In this document: piece by piece, positions 16,573 through 24,963 of the stretch
How the letters are laid out: each line of letters opens with the position of its first letter
How positions within the stretch are numbered: position 1 is the first letter of the stretch
Notes under the pieces: generated by a model
Told to the model about the DNA's origin: nothing
The model's input: the letters and a program-made list of their open reading frames with translations, nothing else
Databases searched by the model: none
Assembly: GCF_003841485.1 (NCBI RefSeq)
Contig: NZ_REFY01000008.1
Location: 1 to 64,000, forward strand
Direction: 5' to 3'
DNA length: 64,000 nucleotides
DNA from: Natrarchaeobius halalkaliphilus
Lineage (GTDB): Archaea; Halobacteriota; Halobacteria; Halobacteriales; Natrialbaceae
Program-made: the position numbers and the translations under genes

Positions 16573-16695
16573 CGCTCCGAACGGACAAGAACGACGCCGA
16601 ACAGGGCGCTCTAACTGGCACGATTATTGGTACGGTTTCGTCGTAGCGTCGCCTGACGAAGGAGCTAAGGGGACGACGACGCCAGTGTACATCCA

Positions 16696-17772
16696 ATGGA
16701 GACGACCCATCGCGTCTACGTCGAGGATTCGCGCGACCTCTCGAATCTCGACGACGATTCCGTCGAACTCGTCGTCACGTCCCCACCGTATCCGATGATC
16801 GAGATGTGGGACGACCTCTTTACCGACCTCGACCCGGCCATCGGGGACGCACTCGAGTCGGGCGACGATCGGGCCGCCTTCGACGCGATGCACGCCCAAC
16901 TCGAGGCCGTCTGGGACGAACTCGAGCGGGTCCTCGTCGACGGCGGCCTCGCGTGTATCAACGTCGGCGACGCGACGCGGTCCATCGGCGGGCGCTTTCG
17001 AGTCTATCCGAATCACGCACGAATACTGGAATCGTTCGAAGCCCGCGGGTTCGACCCGCTTCCCGACGTCCTCTGGCGAAAGCCGACCAACAGCGCCGCC
17101 AAGTTCATGGGGAGCGGGACGCTACCGCCGAACGCCTACGTCACCCTGGAGCACGAGTACGTTCTCGTCTTCAGAAACGGCGGAGAAAAGCGGGAGTTCG
17201 AACCGCGAGCCGACCGACGGTACGAGGCGGCGTATTTCTGGGAGGAACGAAACCGGTGGTTCTCGGACGTCTGGACGGACGTCCGCGGCGAGCTACAGGA
17301 CCTCGAGTTCGACGGCGAGGGAAGCGACCTTCGCGAGCGTTCGGCCGCCTATCCCCTGGAGATACCCTACCGGCTGATCTGTATGTATTCGACCTACGGT
17401 GATACCGTTCTGGATCCGTTCTGGGGGACCGGTACGACCTCGCGTGCGGCGATCTGTGCCGGCCGAAACTCCGTCGGCTACGAACTCGAGGACGCCTTTC
17501 TCGAGGTGTTCGACGATCGGGTCGACGCCGTTCCGGAACTGTCGCGTTCGATCGGCCGGTCGCGTCTCGATCGTCACCGCTCGTTCGTCGAAAACCGTCG
17601 CGATGACGGAAAGAGCCTCGGCTACGAGGCCGTTCACTACGAGACGCCGGTCGTCACGAAGATGGAGCGATCGATCAGGCTTCGCGAGGCGACCGCCATC
17701 GACGAACGTTCGGACGGCTACCGAGTCGAACACCGGCCGCTGTCGATCTCGCTCGAGTCACCCACCGGGTGA
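16696..17772 (+). CDS. zim: DNA methyltransferase, probable CTAG N4-cytosine methylase
   Basis: A 358-residue beta-type amino-methyltransferase. The catalytic motif IV VVTSPPYPMIEMWDD lies near residues 26-40, before the SAM-binding FxGxG motif, VLDPFWGTGTTSRAAICAG (about 237-255); SPPY fits N4-cytosine or N6-adenine methylation. The PYPMIEMWDD context matches what I remember of the haloarchaeal orphan CTAG methylase (Zim). There is no restriction-enzyme gene beside it. CTAG is strongly depleted in this window (see findings), consistent with such a system. The symbol rests on memory of the motif and is tentative; the methyltransferase class is certain. Confidence 0.8.
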   Translation: METTHRVYVEDSRDLSNLDDDSVELVVTSPPYPMIEMWDDLFTDLDPAIGDALESGDDRAAFDAMHAQLEAVWDELERVLVDGGLACINVGDATRSIGGRFRVYPNHARILESFEARGFDPLPDVLWRKPTNSAAKFMGSGTLPPNAYVTLEHEYVLVFRNGGEKREFEPRADRRYEAAYFWEERNRWFSDVWTDVRGELQDLEFDGEGSDLRERSAAYPLEIPYRLICMYSTYGDTVLDPFWGTGTTSRAAICAGRNSVGYELEDAFLEVFDDRVDAVPELSRSIGRSRLDRHRSFVENRRDDGKSLGYEAVHYETPVVTKMERSIRLREATAIDERSDGYRVEHRPLSISLESPTG

Positions 17773-17930
17773 GTCCTCGTGGGAGCTGCTGTTCCGCCGG
17801 ACGGTATCCGTTGGATGGTACTATTCCACCGCATCGCCTCCGCTGGATAGTTTCGTGGAGCGCTCGGACGGGCGAGTTATCGGTACCGATCCGACGAGTG
17901 TTTTTGTTGGTGGCGCTCGCAGGATGGATC

Positions 17931-19610
17931 ATGACCGATTCCTTCGATCACCGGGTGGATCTCGATCGGTTCGATTCTCGACGGTCGACGGTGTACGGTA
18001 ATCGCGGCATGGTCGCGACGAGCCAGCCCCTTGCTGCCCAGGCTGGCCTGACGATCCTGCGCGAAGGCGGCAACGCGTTCGATGCGGCCGTTGCGACTGC
18101 GGCGGCGTTGAACGTCGTCGAGCCGACTTCGACCGGGCTGGGCGGGGACGTCTTCGCGCTCTATCGAACCGCCGACGGCGAAGTAGGGGGGATGCGCTCG
18201 TGCGGCCCGGCGCCGCGGGGGGCGACGATCGAGGCCGTCCGGACCGCACTCGAGACCACGGACGATCCCGGTCGGTACTACCCACGGTCTCGCGGCTACG
18301 CCGTCGACGCGAACGCTCATCCGGACGAACTGGAGATGCCGTTTCTCGGGCCTCACGCGGTGACCGTCCCCGGAACCGCTCGCGGCTGGGAGACGACCAT
18401 TCGCGAGTTCGGTCGACTGTCGCTTTCGCGAGTCCTCGAGCCGGCGATCCACTACGCGACGGAGGGGTTTCCCGTTTCTCCGGTGATCGCCCATCACTGG
18501 ACCGGAGCAGCGGAGCTGTTTACGAACGAGAACGCCCGACGGGCGTATCTCGTCGACGGACGCGCACCGAAACCGGGACAGACGGTGACGCTGTCGGAGC
18601 TGGGACGGTCCCTCCGAATGGTCGCGAACCAGGGTGCAGACGTGGTCTACGAGGGCGAGATCGCCGCCGCGATCGTCGAGGAGGTACAGTCAGCCGGCGG
18701 GTTCATGCGTCACGACGACCTGGCGGAGTTCGAACCGGAATTCGTCGATCCCGTCAGCACCACCTACAACGGAGCCGAAGTCTACGAACTGCCGCCGAAC
18801 AATCAGGGGTTGATCGCCCTCGAGGCGTTGAATATCGCGGAGGAGATCGGTGCGGGCGAGCACGATTACGATTCGCCAGAACGCGTCCACGCCTTCGCAG
18901 AAGCCACGAAACTCGCGTTCGTCGACGGCCACCACTACATCACGGATCCGGAGTACGAGTCAGCTCCTCCGCTGGGTTCGAAGACGTACGCACGAGAGCG
19001 CGCTCGCGCGATCGGGGACGAACCGATCGTGAATCCGGTCGTGGGCGTTCCGAACTCGAACGCCGAAGACGCAGACACCGTCCTGTTGACCGTCGGTGAC
19101 GACGACGGAAATCTCGTCAGCTACATCAACTCCCGGTTCGCAGGCTTTGGCTCCGGACTGGTGGCCGGCGACACCGGAATCGCCCTCCAGAACCGCGGCG
19201 CGTCGTTCTCGCTCGATCCAGACCATCCGAACTCGCTCGAGCCTGGAAAACGACCGTTTCATACGCTCGTTCCGGCAGTTGCGAAGCTCGACACGGACGA
19301 TTGGCTCGCGTTCGGCACGATGGGCGGGTACATGCAGCCACAGGGACACGTCCAGGTGCTCTCGAACCTCATCGACTACGGAATGGATCTTCAGGCGGCG
19401 CTGGATGCGCCCCGCTGGCGGTACCGCGAAAACGGATCGCTCGCCGTCGAAGAACGACTCCCGAACGCGGCGAAGCTCGCTCGGATGGGACACGAGGTAA
19501 CCGTTTCACCGCCCGTGCTGTTCGGCGGGGCACAGCTCGTTCGTCGACGACACGGAACGCTCTCGGGAGCGAGCGAGCCCCGAAAAGACGGCGTTGCGAG
19601 CGGCTACTGA
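17931..19610 (+). CDS. ggt: Gamma-glutamyltransferase family protein
   Basis: A 559-residue Ntn-hydrolase precursor that normally self-cleaves before a catalytic threonine and hydrolyses or transfers gamma-glutamyl groups. N-terminal GMVATSQPLAAQAGLTILREG (about 26-46), GGNAFDAAVATAAALNVVEP and STGLGGDVFAL (substrate binding) are typical. Aligning backward from DDDGN, the Thr of DTVLLTV (about 384) falls at the nucleophile position; the residue after it is Val rather than the usual Thr/Ser. MGGYMQPQGHVQVLSNLIDYG (about 464) is the conserved end region. No signal peptide is seen, unlike bacterial periplasmic enzymes. The start at 17931 is favoured over an upstream frame lacking family similarity. 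Confidence 0.85.
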   Translation: MTDSFDHRVDLDRFDSRRSTVYGNRGMVATSQPLAAQAGLTILREGGNAFDAAVATAAALNVVEPTSTGLGGDVFALYRTADGEVGGMRSCGPAPRGATIEAVRTALETTDDPGRYYPRSRGYAVDANAHPDELEMPFLGPHAVTVPGTARGWETTIREFGRLSLSRVLEPAIHYATEGFPVSPVIAHHWTGAAELFTNENARRAYLVDGRAPKPGQTVTLSELGRSLRMVANQGADVVYEGEIAAAIVEEVQSAGGFMRHDDLAEFEPEFVDPVSTTYNGAEVYELPPNNQGLIALEALNIAEEIGAGEHDYDSPERVHAFAEATKLAFVDGHHYITDPEYESAPPLGSKTYARERARAIGDEPIVNPVVGVPNSNAEDADTVLLTVGDDDGNLVSYINSRFAGFGSGLVAGDTGIALQNRGASFSLDPDHPNSLEPGKRPFHTLVPAVAKLDTDDWLAFGTMGGYMQPQGHVQVLSNLIDYGMDLQAALDAPRWRYRENGSLAVEERLPNAAKLARMGHEVTVSPPVLFGGAQLVRRRHGTLSGASEPRKDGVASGY

Positions 19611-19671
19611 CTGACAGCGGTCCGTCCGAACCGACGCGAGGTTTTTATCCGTTCCCGAACACAACGATTGT

Positions 19672-22600
19672 ATGGATGGCAGCCTCGAGGCGCTCGACAC
19701 CTCCCCGCTTCGAGTCCTGGTTGTCGGATCGCCAGGGTGGGGACGGACGACGACGGCGGCGCTCGAAGAGAGTCCCCTCGGGATCGAAGGGCCGGTCTCG
19801 TCGCGGACGGACTGGGATCGGGACTCGCTCGATAGCCGCGAACCGGGGGCGATCGACTGTCTCCTCACGGACGACCGCGACGTTCTTTCGAGCGTCGAAG
19901 ACCGCTGTCCAGTCGTCTACGTCACCGGCGACGCTGACCTCGACTGCGATGGTTCGTCCGTCGAGCAACTGCTCGAGGATGGTGCGACCGACGTCGTTTT
20001 CGCCGAAACGGACTCACAGGCGGTGCTGGAGCACCGAATCAGGCGAACGGTCGAGTTCGCCTCAACCCGGTCCGCCGACGGACCAGAGTCGAAGCGCTAC
20101 CGGAAGCTGCTCGAACACGCATCGGATACGGTAATCGTTCTCGACGAGCGCTACAGAATTACGACGATCACGCCGAACTCCGAGTCGAGTGATGGGGAGG
20201 ACCTGAGATCGCACCGCGCCAAGAGCTTCCTCGATACGATTCACCCCGACGACCGAACGGTCGTGCTCGACGCGCTCGACACGCTCAGTGCGGAAGCTTA
20301 CGGCTCGACGACGACCGTCGAGTACTCCCATCGTCACGACGACGGCAGTCGTATCTGTGAGGCGACGTTTACGAACTGCCTCGGTGACGGCGTCCTCGAT
20401 GGAATCGTCGGATCGGTTCGAGACGTTACGGCGTATCATCGAGTCGAGCGGGAACTCGACGAATCGCTTCAGCGGGTTACGGACGCCTTTTTCGCACTGG
20501 ACCCCGAGTGGCGGTTTACGTACCTCAACGACCGAGCCCTCGAAGGGCTGGCGGTCGACCGATCGAAACTCGTTGGACGAAGTGTCCTCGAGATCTTTCC
20601 GGAACTCGAGGGATCCGTCTTTCACCACGCGGCGATCGATGCGATGGATCACCAGGAGTCTCGAACGGTCGAGGGCTACTTCGAGCCCTACGACAGCTGG
20701 ATCGAAGCGAGAATCTATCCGTCACCGACGGGCGTCTCGGTCTACTGGCGGGACGTGACCGATCGCATCGAACGCGAATGGACGCTGAACGAACGAACCG
20801 AGCGTCTCAAGACGCTCATCGAGAACGTTCCCGTCGTGCTGTTCGATCTCGACAGCGACGGGACGTTTACGTTTGCCGAAGGCCGAGCGCTGGAGGATCT
20901 CGAGATCGATTCGAGCGAGGTCGTCGGGAACTCGATATCGGACATCCTTTCGGAATATTCTCGGGTGGAGGCGGATCTCCGGGCGTCCCTCGAGGGGTAT
21001 CCGGTCTACGAACAGTGGCGGATTTGTGGTCGGGCCTTCGAGGCGTGGTGTCGACCGATCGTCCGTGACGGAACGATCGAGCGGGTCACCGGTATCGCCG
21101 TCGACGTGACCGATCGGGCGCAGTATCGAGATGCGCTGAGCGCCCTCCACGATGCGACCAACCACCTGTTGACCGTCGAATCGAAAGAGGCCGCTTGCGA
21201 GTATATCGTCGACGTCGCGTCCGGCGTTCTCGATCTCGAGGGGATCGTCTACCGGTTCGACGACCAACAAAACGAACTGATCCCGGCAGCGTACTCTCCG
21301 GGTCTGGCGGAACTGGTCGGATCGCCGCCCGATCTTCGTCCGCGCGACGACAGCATCACGTGGGAGACGTTCGTCTCGCGAACGCCGGTGATGTACGACG
21401 ACGTGCGAGAGTCCGAACGGGTGTACAACAGCCAGACTGACGTTCGGAGCGGACTGTACGTACCGCTCGGAGAGCACGGCGTCTTCGTCGCCGCCTCGCC
21501 GGTAGACGGGGCGTTCGACGAGCAGATCGCCGAACTCGCTCAACTGTTCGCGACGACGGCCGAGGCAGCGCTCGATCGCATCGGACGAACTCAGCGTCTG
21601 CACGATCGGGAACGGGAGCTGAAACGCCAGAACCGATATCTCGAGCGCCTCAACGAGACGAACGAGGTACGCCAGGAGATCGGACAGCACCTCCTGATGG
21701 CCGATTCGAGAGCGGAGATCGAACGGAAGATCTGCGAACGATTTGTCGACCTCGATGCGTGTTCGATGGCCTGGCTCGGAGAGCCGAATCCGAGTGGAAA
21801 CCGACTTGAGAGCCGGACCAGCGCAGGCCGCGACCACGGCTATCTCGAAGCTATCACGGTGACGACGGCCGACGATTCCGCGACGGAGCCGACGGGACGT
21901 GCCGCTCGAACCGGCGAGGCGGTGTACGTCGAGAACGTTGCCGGTTCCGTCCACGACGGGTCCTGGCGAGCCCAGGCGTTGTCTCGAAACTTCCAGTCAG
22001 TGTACGCGGTTCCGCTGGTGTACGACGGGTTCTTGTACGGTGTCCTGTCTCTTTACGGAGAGGAATCAAACGCATTCGACAGCGTCTTCAGATCGACGCT
22101 CGCCGACCAGGCCGAGACGATCGCCTACACCATCGACGCTGTCAAGCGAAAAACTGCTCTCCTTGGCGACGAGGTCACCGAACTCGAACTCGAAATCGAT
22201 CGACAGTCGATCCTGCTCGAGCTCTCCGAACACCTCGACGAGCGGATCGTCTTCGAGGGATCGACCACCCGCGACGAGGTGACGATCGTGTTCGTCTCGC
22301 TCGAGGAGCCGATCGACGAAGCGATTCTCGACGACGAACTCGAGGATATGGAGGGGATCGTGGACGTCTCGATCATCGAAAACGACGAACGAACGCTGCT
22401 CCAGCTGGTGACGGAGGATCCGGTTCTCGACTCTATCGTCACCGCCCATGGGGGAACGGTTCGGGAGTTCGTTGCCGGTAATGGAACCGCGTGGGCGACC
22501 ATCGACATACCGGGAACTGTCGACGTCCGCGAAGTCGTCTCGACGATCAACCGACGCGGCATCCCAGCAACGATGGTCGCGCGACGCGAACAGTCGACGG

Positions 22601-22845
22601 ACGACCGTCCGACGCTCGATGCCTCGAGCCGAACGCGGTTGCTCGATCTCCTCACGGAGAGACAGCGAGAAGTGGTTCAGACGGCCTACCACGGCGGCTT
22701 CTTCGAATGGCCCCGACGAACGACGGGCGAAGAGATCGCCGCGTCGTTGGACATCTCCTCCCCCGCGTTCCACAGGCACGTCCGGTCGACCGAACAGAAA
22801 CTGCTCGAGACCCTTTTCGACGACCGTCTCGAGGAGAGGGGTTAA
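19672..22845 (+). CDS. Multi-PAS/GAF bat-type transcriptional regulator
   Basis: A 1057-residue sensor-regulator like haloarchaeal bacterioopsin-activator homologues. Layout by reading: a degenerate receiver-like domain (about 8-125; CLLTDDRD in place of the phospho-Asp strand), PAS domains near 140-260, 262-375 and 378-490, GAF domains near 495-640 and 670-835, a bat-associated domain (about 850-985), then a C-terminal HTH_10: LLTERQREVVQTAYHGGFFE and ASLDISSPAFHRHVRSTEQK (about 1000-1045). No histidine-kinase motifs are present, so it is a one-component regulator. Ligands and targets are unknown. It lies just upstream of a HalOD1 gene. Confidence 0.88.
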   Translation: MDGSLEALDTSPLRVLVVGSPGWGRTTTAALEESPLGIEGPVSSRTDWDRDSLDSREPGAIDCLLTDDRDVLSSVEDRCPVVYVTGDADLDCDGSSVEQLLEDGATDVVFAETDSQAVLEHRIRRTVEFASTRSADGPESKRYRKLLEHASDTVIVLDERYRITTITPNSESSDGEDLRSHRAKSFLDTIHPDDRTVVLDALDTLSAEAYGSTTTVEYSHRHDDGSRICEATFTNCLGDGVLDGIVGSVRDVTAYHRVERELDESLQRVTDAFFALDPEWRFTYLNDRALEGLAVDRSKLVGRSVLEIFPELEGSVFHHAAIDAMDHQESRTVEGYFEPYDSWIEARIYPSPTGVSVYWRDVTDRIEREWTLNERTERLKTLIENVPVVLFDLDSDGTFTFAEGRALEDLEIDSSEVVGNSISDILSEYSRVEADLRASLEGYPVYEQWRICGRAFEAWCRPIVRDGTIERVTGIAVDVTDRAQYRDALSALHDATNHLLTVESKEAACEYIVDVASGVLDLEGIVYRFDDQQNELIPAAYSPGLAELVGSPPDLRPRDDSITWETFVSRTPVMYDDVRESERVYNSQTDVRSGLYVPLGEHGVFVAASPVDGAFDEQIAELAQLFATTAEAALDRIGRTQRLHDRERELKRQNRYLERLNETNEVRQEIGQHLLMADSRAEIERKICERFVDLDACSMAWLGEPNPSGNRLESRTSAGRDHGYLEAITVTTADDSATEPTGRAARTGEAVYVENVAGSVHDGSWRAQALSRNFQSVYAVPLVYDGFLYGVLSLYGEESNAFDSVFRSTLADQAETIAYTIDAVKRKTALLGDEVTELELEIDRQSILLELSEHLDERIVFEGSTTRDEVTIVFVSLEEPIDEAILDDELEDMEGIVDVSIIENDERTLLQLVTEDPVLDSIVTAHGGTVREFVAGNGTAWATIDIPGTVDVREVVSTINRRGIPATMVARREQSTDDRPTLDASSRTRLLDLLTERQREVVQTAYHGGFFEWPRRTTGEEIAASLDISSPAFHRHVRSTEQKLLETLFDDRLEERG

Positions 22846-22921
22846 TTGGTTAACCCCTACTGTTCATCACCATTATACAGTTAACAATCAGGCTCTTTAC
22901 AGGGAACGTCCATAGGTAAGG

Positions 22922-23260
22922 ATGTCTACCCACTGGGCGTACTGGGGGTACGTACAACCAATGACCGAGATGACTTCACGATCGCCATCCGCACAAACGG
23001 GGGCGCAGTATTCTGTACAGTACGATCGACTCGACGATGAACCACTCAGCGTCGCCGTAGCCGACGCCGTCGCGACAGTCTGTAACGTCGATATTACCGA
23101 TCTCGATCCGCTTCACTACTCGATCAACGCCGACGCACTCGAGCGACTGTTCGAACCGCGCTCGGATGGGCTCCGATCTAACGGCTCAGTAGCGTTCGAA
23201 TACAACGATTGCATGGTAACGGTCACCGCTTCCGGTGATATTCAGGTCGATCAGCTCTAA
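22922..23260 (+). CDS. HalOD1 domain protein
   Basis: A 112-residue protein with one HalOD1 (halobacterial output domain 1) unit: YDRLDDEPLSVAVADAVATV, NVDITDLDPLHYSINADALERLF and GSVAFEYNDCMVTVTASGDI. HalOD1 is found alone or fused to response regulators in Halobacteria and is thought to be a signalling output module. An in-frame ATG at 22961 would remove 13 residues and may be the true start. It follows the bat-type regulator by 76 bases and may be its functional partner. A second HalOD1 gene is at 60654-60920. Confidence 0.8.
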   Translation: MSTHWAYWGYVQPMTEMTSRSPSAQTGAQYSVQYDRLDDEPLSVAVADAVATVCNVDITDLDPLHYSINADALERLFEPRSDGLRSNGSVAFEYNDCMVTVTASGDIQVDQL

Positions 23261-23465
23261 GTCGACGTCGCCACTATCCGGTTCTGGGGTGGTTATGCAT
23301 CAGGTACACCAGTCGGCTGCGGAGTTGTCACTCTCCGTATCGATAGCTGAGAGGCCCATCCGATCCGATCTCGCTTCAGGTCTCTAACCGCTTCGACGGA
23401 GTGGAACGGGGAGGGCGTAGATCAAGGCAGCGATCGACCACCGCTTACGGACGTTCTCGAGAGAG

Positions 23466-23714
23466 TTAGGTAGAAAACTGATTACCGCAGACTGGACAGT
23501 AGACCTGCCCGTTCTTACCGATCAGGTACGATTTGTTGCAGTGAGTACACGGCCCGGATATCGTGACTCCCGACTCGCGTGCGAGGGCGAAAAGCGTGTT
23601 CTTCAGTACGCGCTCGTCCTGTTCGATCGCCTCGATGCGACGGTATATCACCTCCAGACCGGTTCGGTCCGACTGGCGCTCGTTCTTCCGTCGTGAGTGA
23701 TAGTGGGGATTCAT
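23466..23714 (-). CDS. Small zinc-ribbon protein
   Basis: An 82-residue protein. The N-terminal half is charged and helical (YRRIEAIEQDERVLKNTLFA). The C-terminus has two CxxC knuckles, CTHCNKSYLIGKNG and CPVCGNQF, forming a zinc ribbon. Many such small CPxCG-related zinc-finger proteins exist in haloarchaea, mostly without a known function. It lies 72 bases downstream of the next membrane-protein gene on the same strand. Confidence 0.7.
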   Translation of the reverse strand: MNPHYHSRRKNERQSDRTGLEVIYRRIEAIEQDERVLKNTLFALARESGVTISGPCTHCNKSYLIGKNGQVYCPVCGNQFST

Positions 23715-23786
23715 CGCGGTACGCTACGCGCCGTACGGACAAAAGACCGCCGTTGAATGCCGTGACTGCCGTCGGATCCATGCTGT

Positions 23787-24119
23787 TCACCGTTCCATCT
23801 TCGCGCCGGAGTCGGTTGTCCGGAGGGCGCGACTCACCCAGCGCTGATACCAGTCGAAACACGGAAGCAACACGATACTGACGAGGAACGCAGCAATCCA
23901 CGAGAGGGGGTCTGTGGCCCGTTCGGATGCAATTTGATGGATCGATAGCGTAGCGATGACGTCCGTCATTGGAACTCCCAGAAGAAGGCCAAATGCGGTA
24001 TAGGCCACGGTACTGACCGCGACGACGACCACAGCTACGGCCGCGAGAAAAACGAGAAATCCGGCCAGTATGAACGGGATTCGGAGCCACCGAGACCTGA
24101 TGTAGATCCATCCAGTCAT
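23787..24119 (-). CDS. Small membrane protein
   Basis: A 110-residue protein with two strong hydrophobic spans, about 12-50 (IPFILAGFLVFLAAVAVVVV continuing to FGLLLG, perhaps two passes) and 74-90 (LSWIAAFLVSIVLLPCF), and a basic C-terminus WYQRWVSRALRTTD. No motif is recognised. Sense-strand order suggests possible co-transcription with the zinc-ribbon gene. The region is less GC-rich than its surroundings. Confidence 0.6.
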   Translation of the reverse strand: MTGWIYIRSRWLRIPFILAGFLVFLAAVAVVVVAVSTVAYTAFGLLLGVPMTDVIATLSIHQIASERATDPLSWIAAFLVSIVLLPCFDWYQRWVSRALRTTDSGAKMER

Positions 24120-24270
24120 CAGTCCGAATTCGTGAAGTCGTACCTTGAAGTTAGCGCACTATATTTTCGTGACCGCTTCGAAAAATACCCGGGAAGGGCA
24201 CCCGTAGAAAAGGTACAAAATCCTGTTACATTCGCAAAGCGTGGTAGCTCTATGCCGACGGCGTCGACGA

Positions 24271-24963
24271 TCAATACTCGTCCCGACACGCAGCAAGCGC
24301 GTCCGGCGTGTCGATCGCCCGCAATCGGCGTGGATCAGTCCACGATTCGACATCGTCGATGGTCGTCACTGCGAGATGATCGAGGACGTCGAACAACCGT
24401 CGCCGCTCGGTCTCGAGTACCCGTTCGCATGCGATCTGTGTCGCAGCGACGTCGTAGACCGCACACAGCAGCTGGCTGTAGTCATCCGCGTACGGAACGA
24501 CGGCGTCAGTGTCTGTCACACGGTCGTACTCCCCAACGAGTTGAGCGACGAACTCCGCCTCGAGCAGCGCCAAATCACAGGGAACGGCGACTGCAGTCGT
24601 TCCCGAAACCGCCTCGAGCCCGCGTCGAAGTCCCGCAACCGGACCCTGGTCGCGTTCGTCCGATCGATCGAGCGCGAATCGGACTTCGAGTGCTAGTGCT
24701 GGGCCAGACTGCTCGAGTGCCCGTTCGAACGCAGGCCGCTGCTCCGCTCGGCAGTTGATTACGAGTTCGTCGACGGCCGGTGCGACGGCGTTCCCAACGC
24801 GAGCGAGCATCGGTTTGCCATCGACCGGTACGAGGGCTTTCTCCTGATCGCCGAATCGCTCCGAAAAACCACCGGCGACGATAACGCCACTGGTCGTCGA
24901 CGATGGCTCATTCGAGGTCGTACGATCGGTCTCTGAGGGACGTTCTCTCGAGTGGACTGCCAT
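24271..24963 (-). CDS. mobA: Molybdenum cofactor guanylyltransferase
   Basis: A 230-residue nucleotidyltransferase that transfers GMP to Mo-molybdopterin to form the guanine dinucleotide cofactor used by nitrate reductases. GVIVAGGFSERFGDQEKALV (about 26-45) is the LAGGxSxRxGxDK loop in slightly changed form; VPCDLALLEAEFVAQL (about 124-139) holds the metal-binding Asp. The start ATG at 24963 shares a base with the stop of the nitrate reductase gene (TGATG), so the two are coupled. Codon one base upstream (TTG) is a less likely start. In Haloferax mediterranei the assimilatory nitrate operon also includes a MobA-type gene, which supports a dedicated maturation role. Confidence 0.88.
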   Translation of the reverse strand: MAVHSRERPSETDRTTSNEPSSTTSGVIVAGGFSERFGDQEKALVPVDGKPMLARVGNAVAPAVDELVINCRAEQRPAFERALEQSGPALALEVRFALDRSDERDQGPVAGLRRGLEAVSGTTAVAVPCDLALLEAEFVAQLVGEYDRVTDTDAVVPYADDYSQLLCAVYDVAATQIACERVLETERRRLFDVLDHLAVTTIDDVESWTDPRRLRAIDTPDALAACRDEY

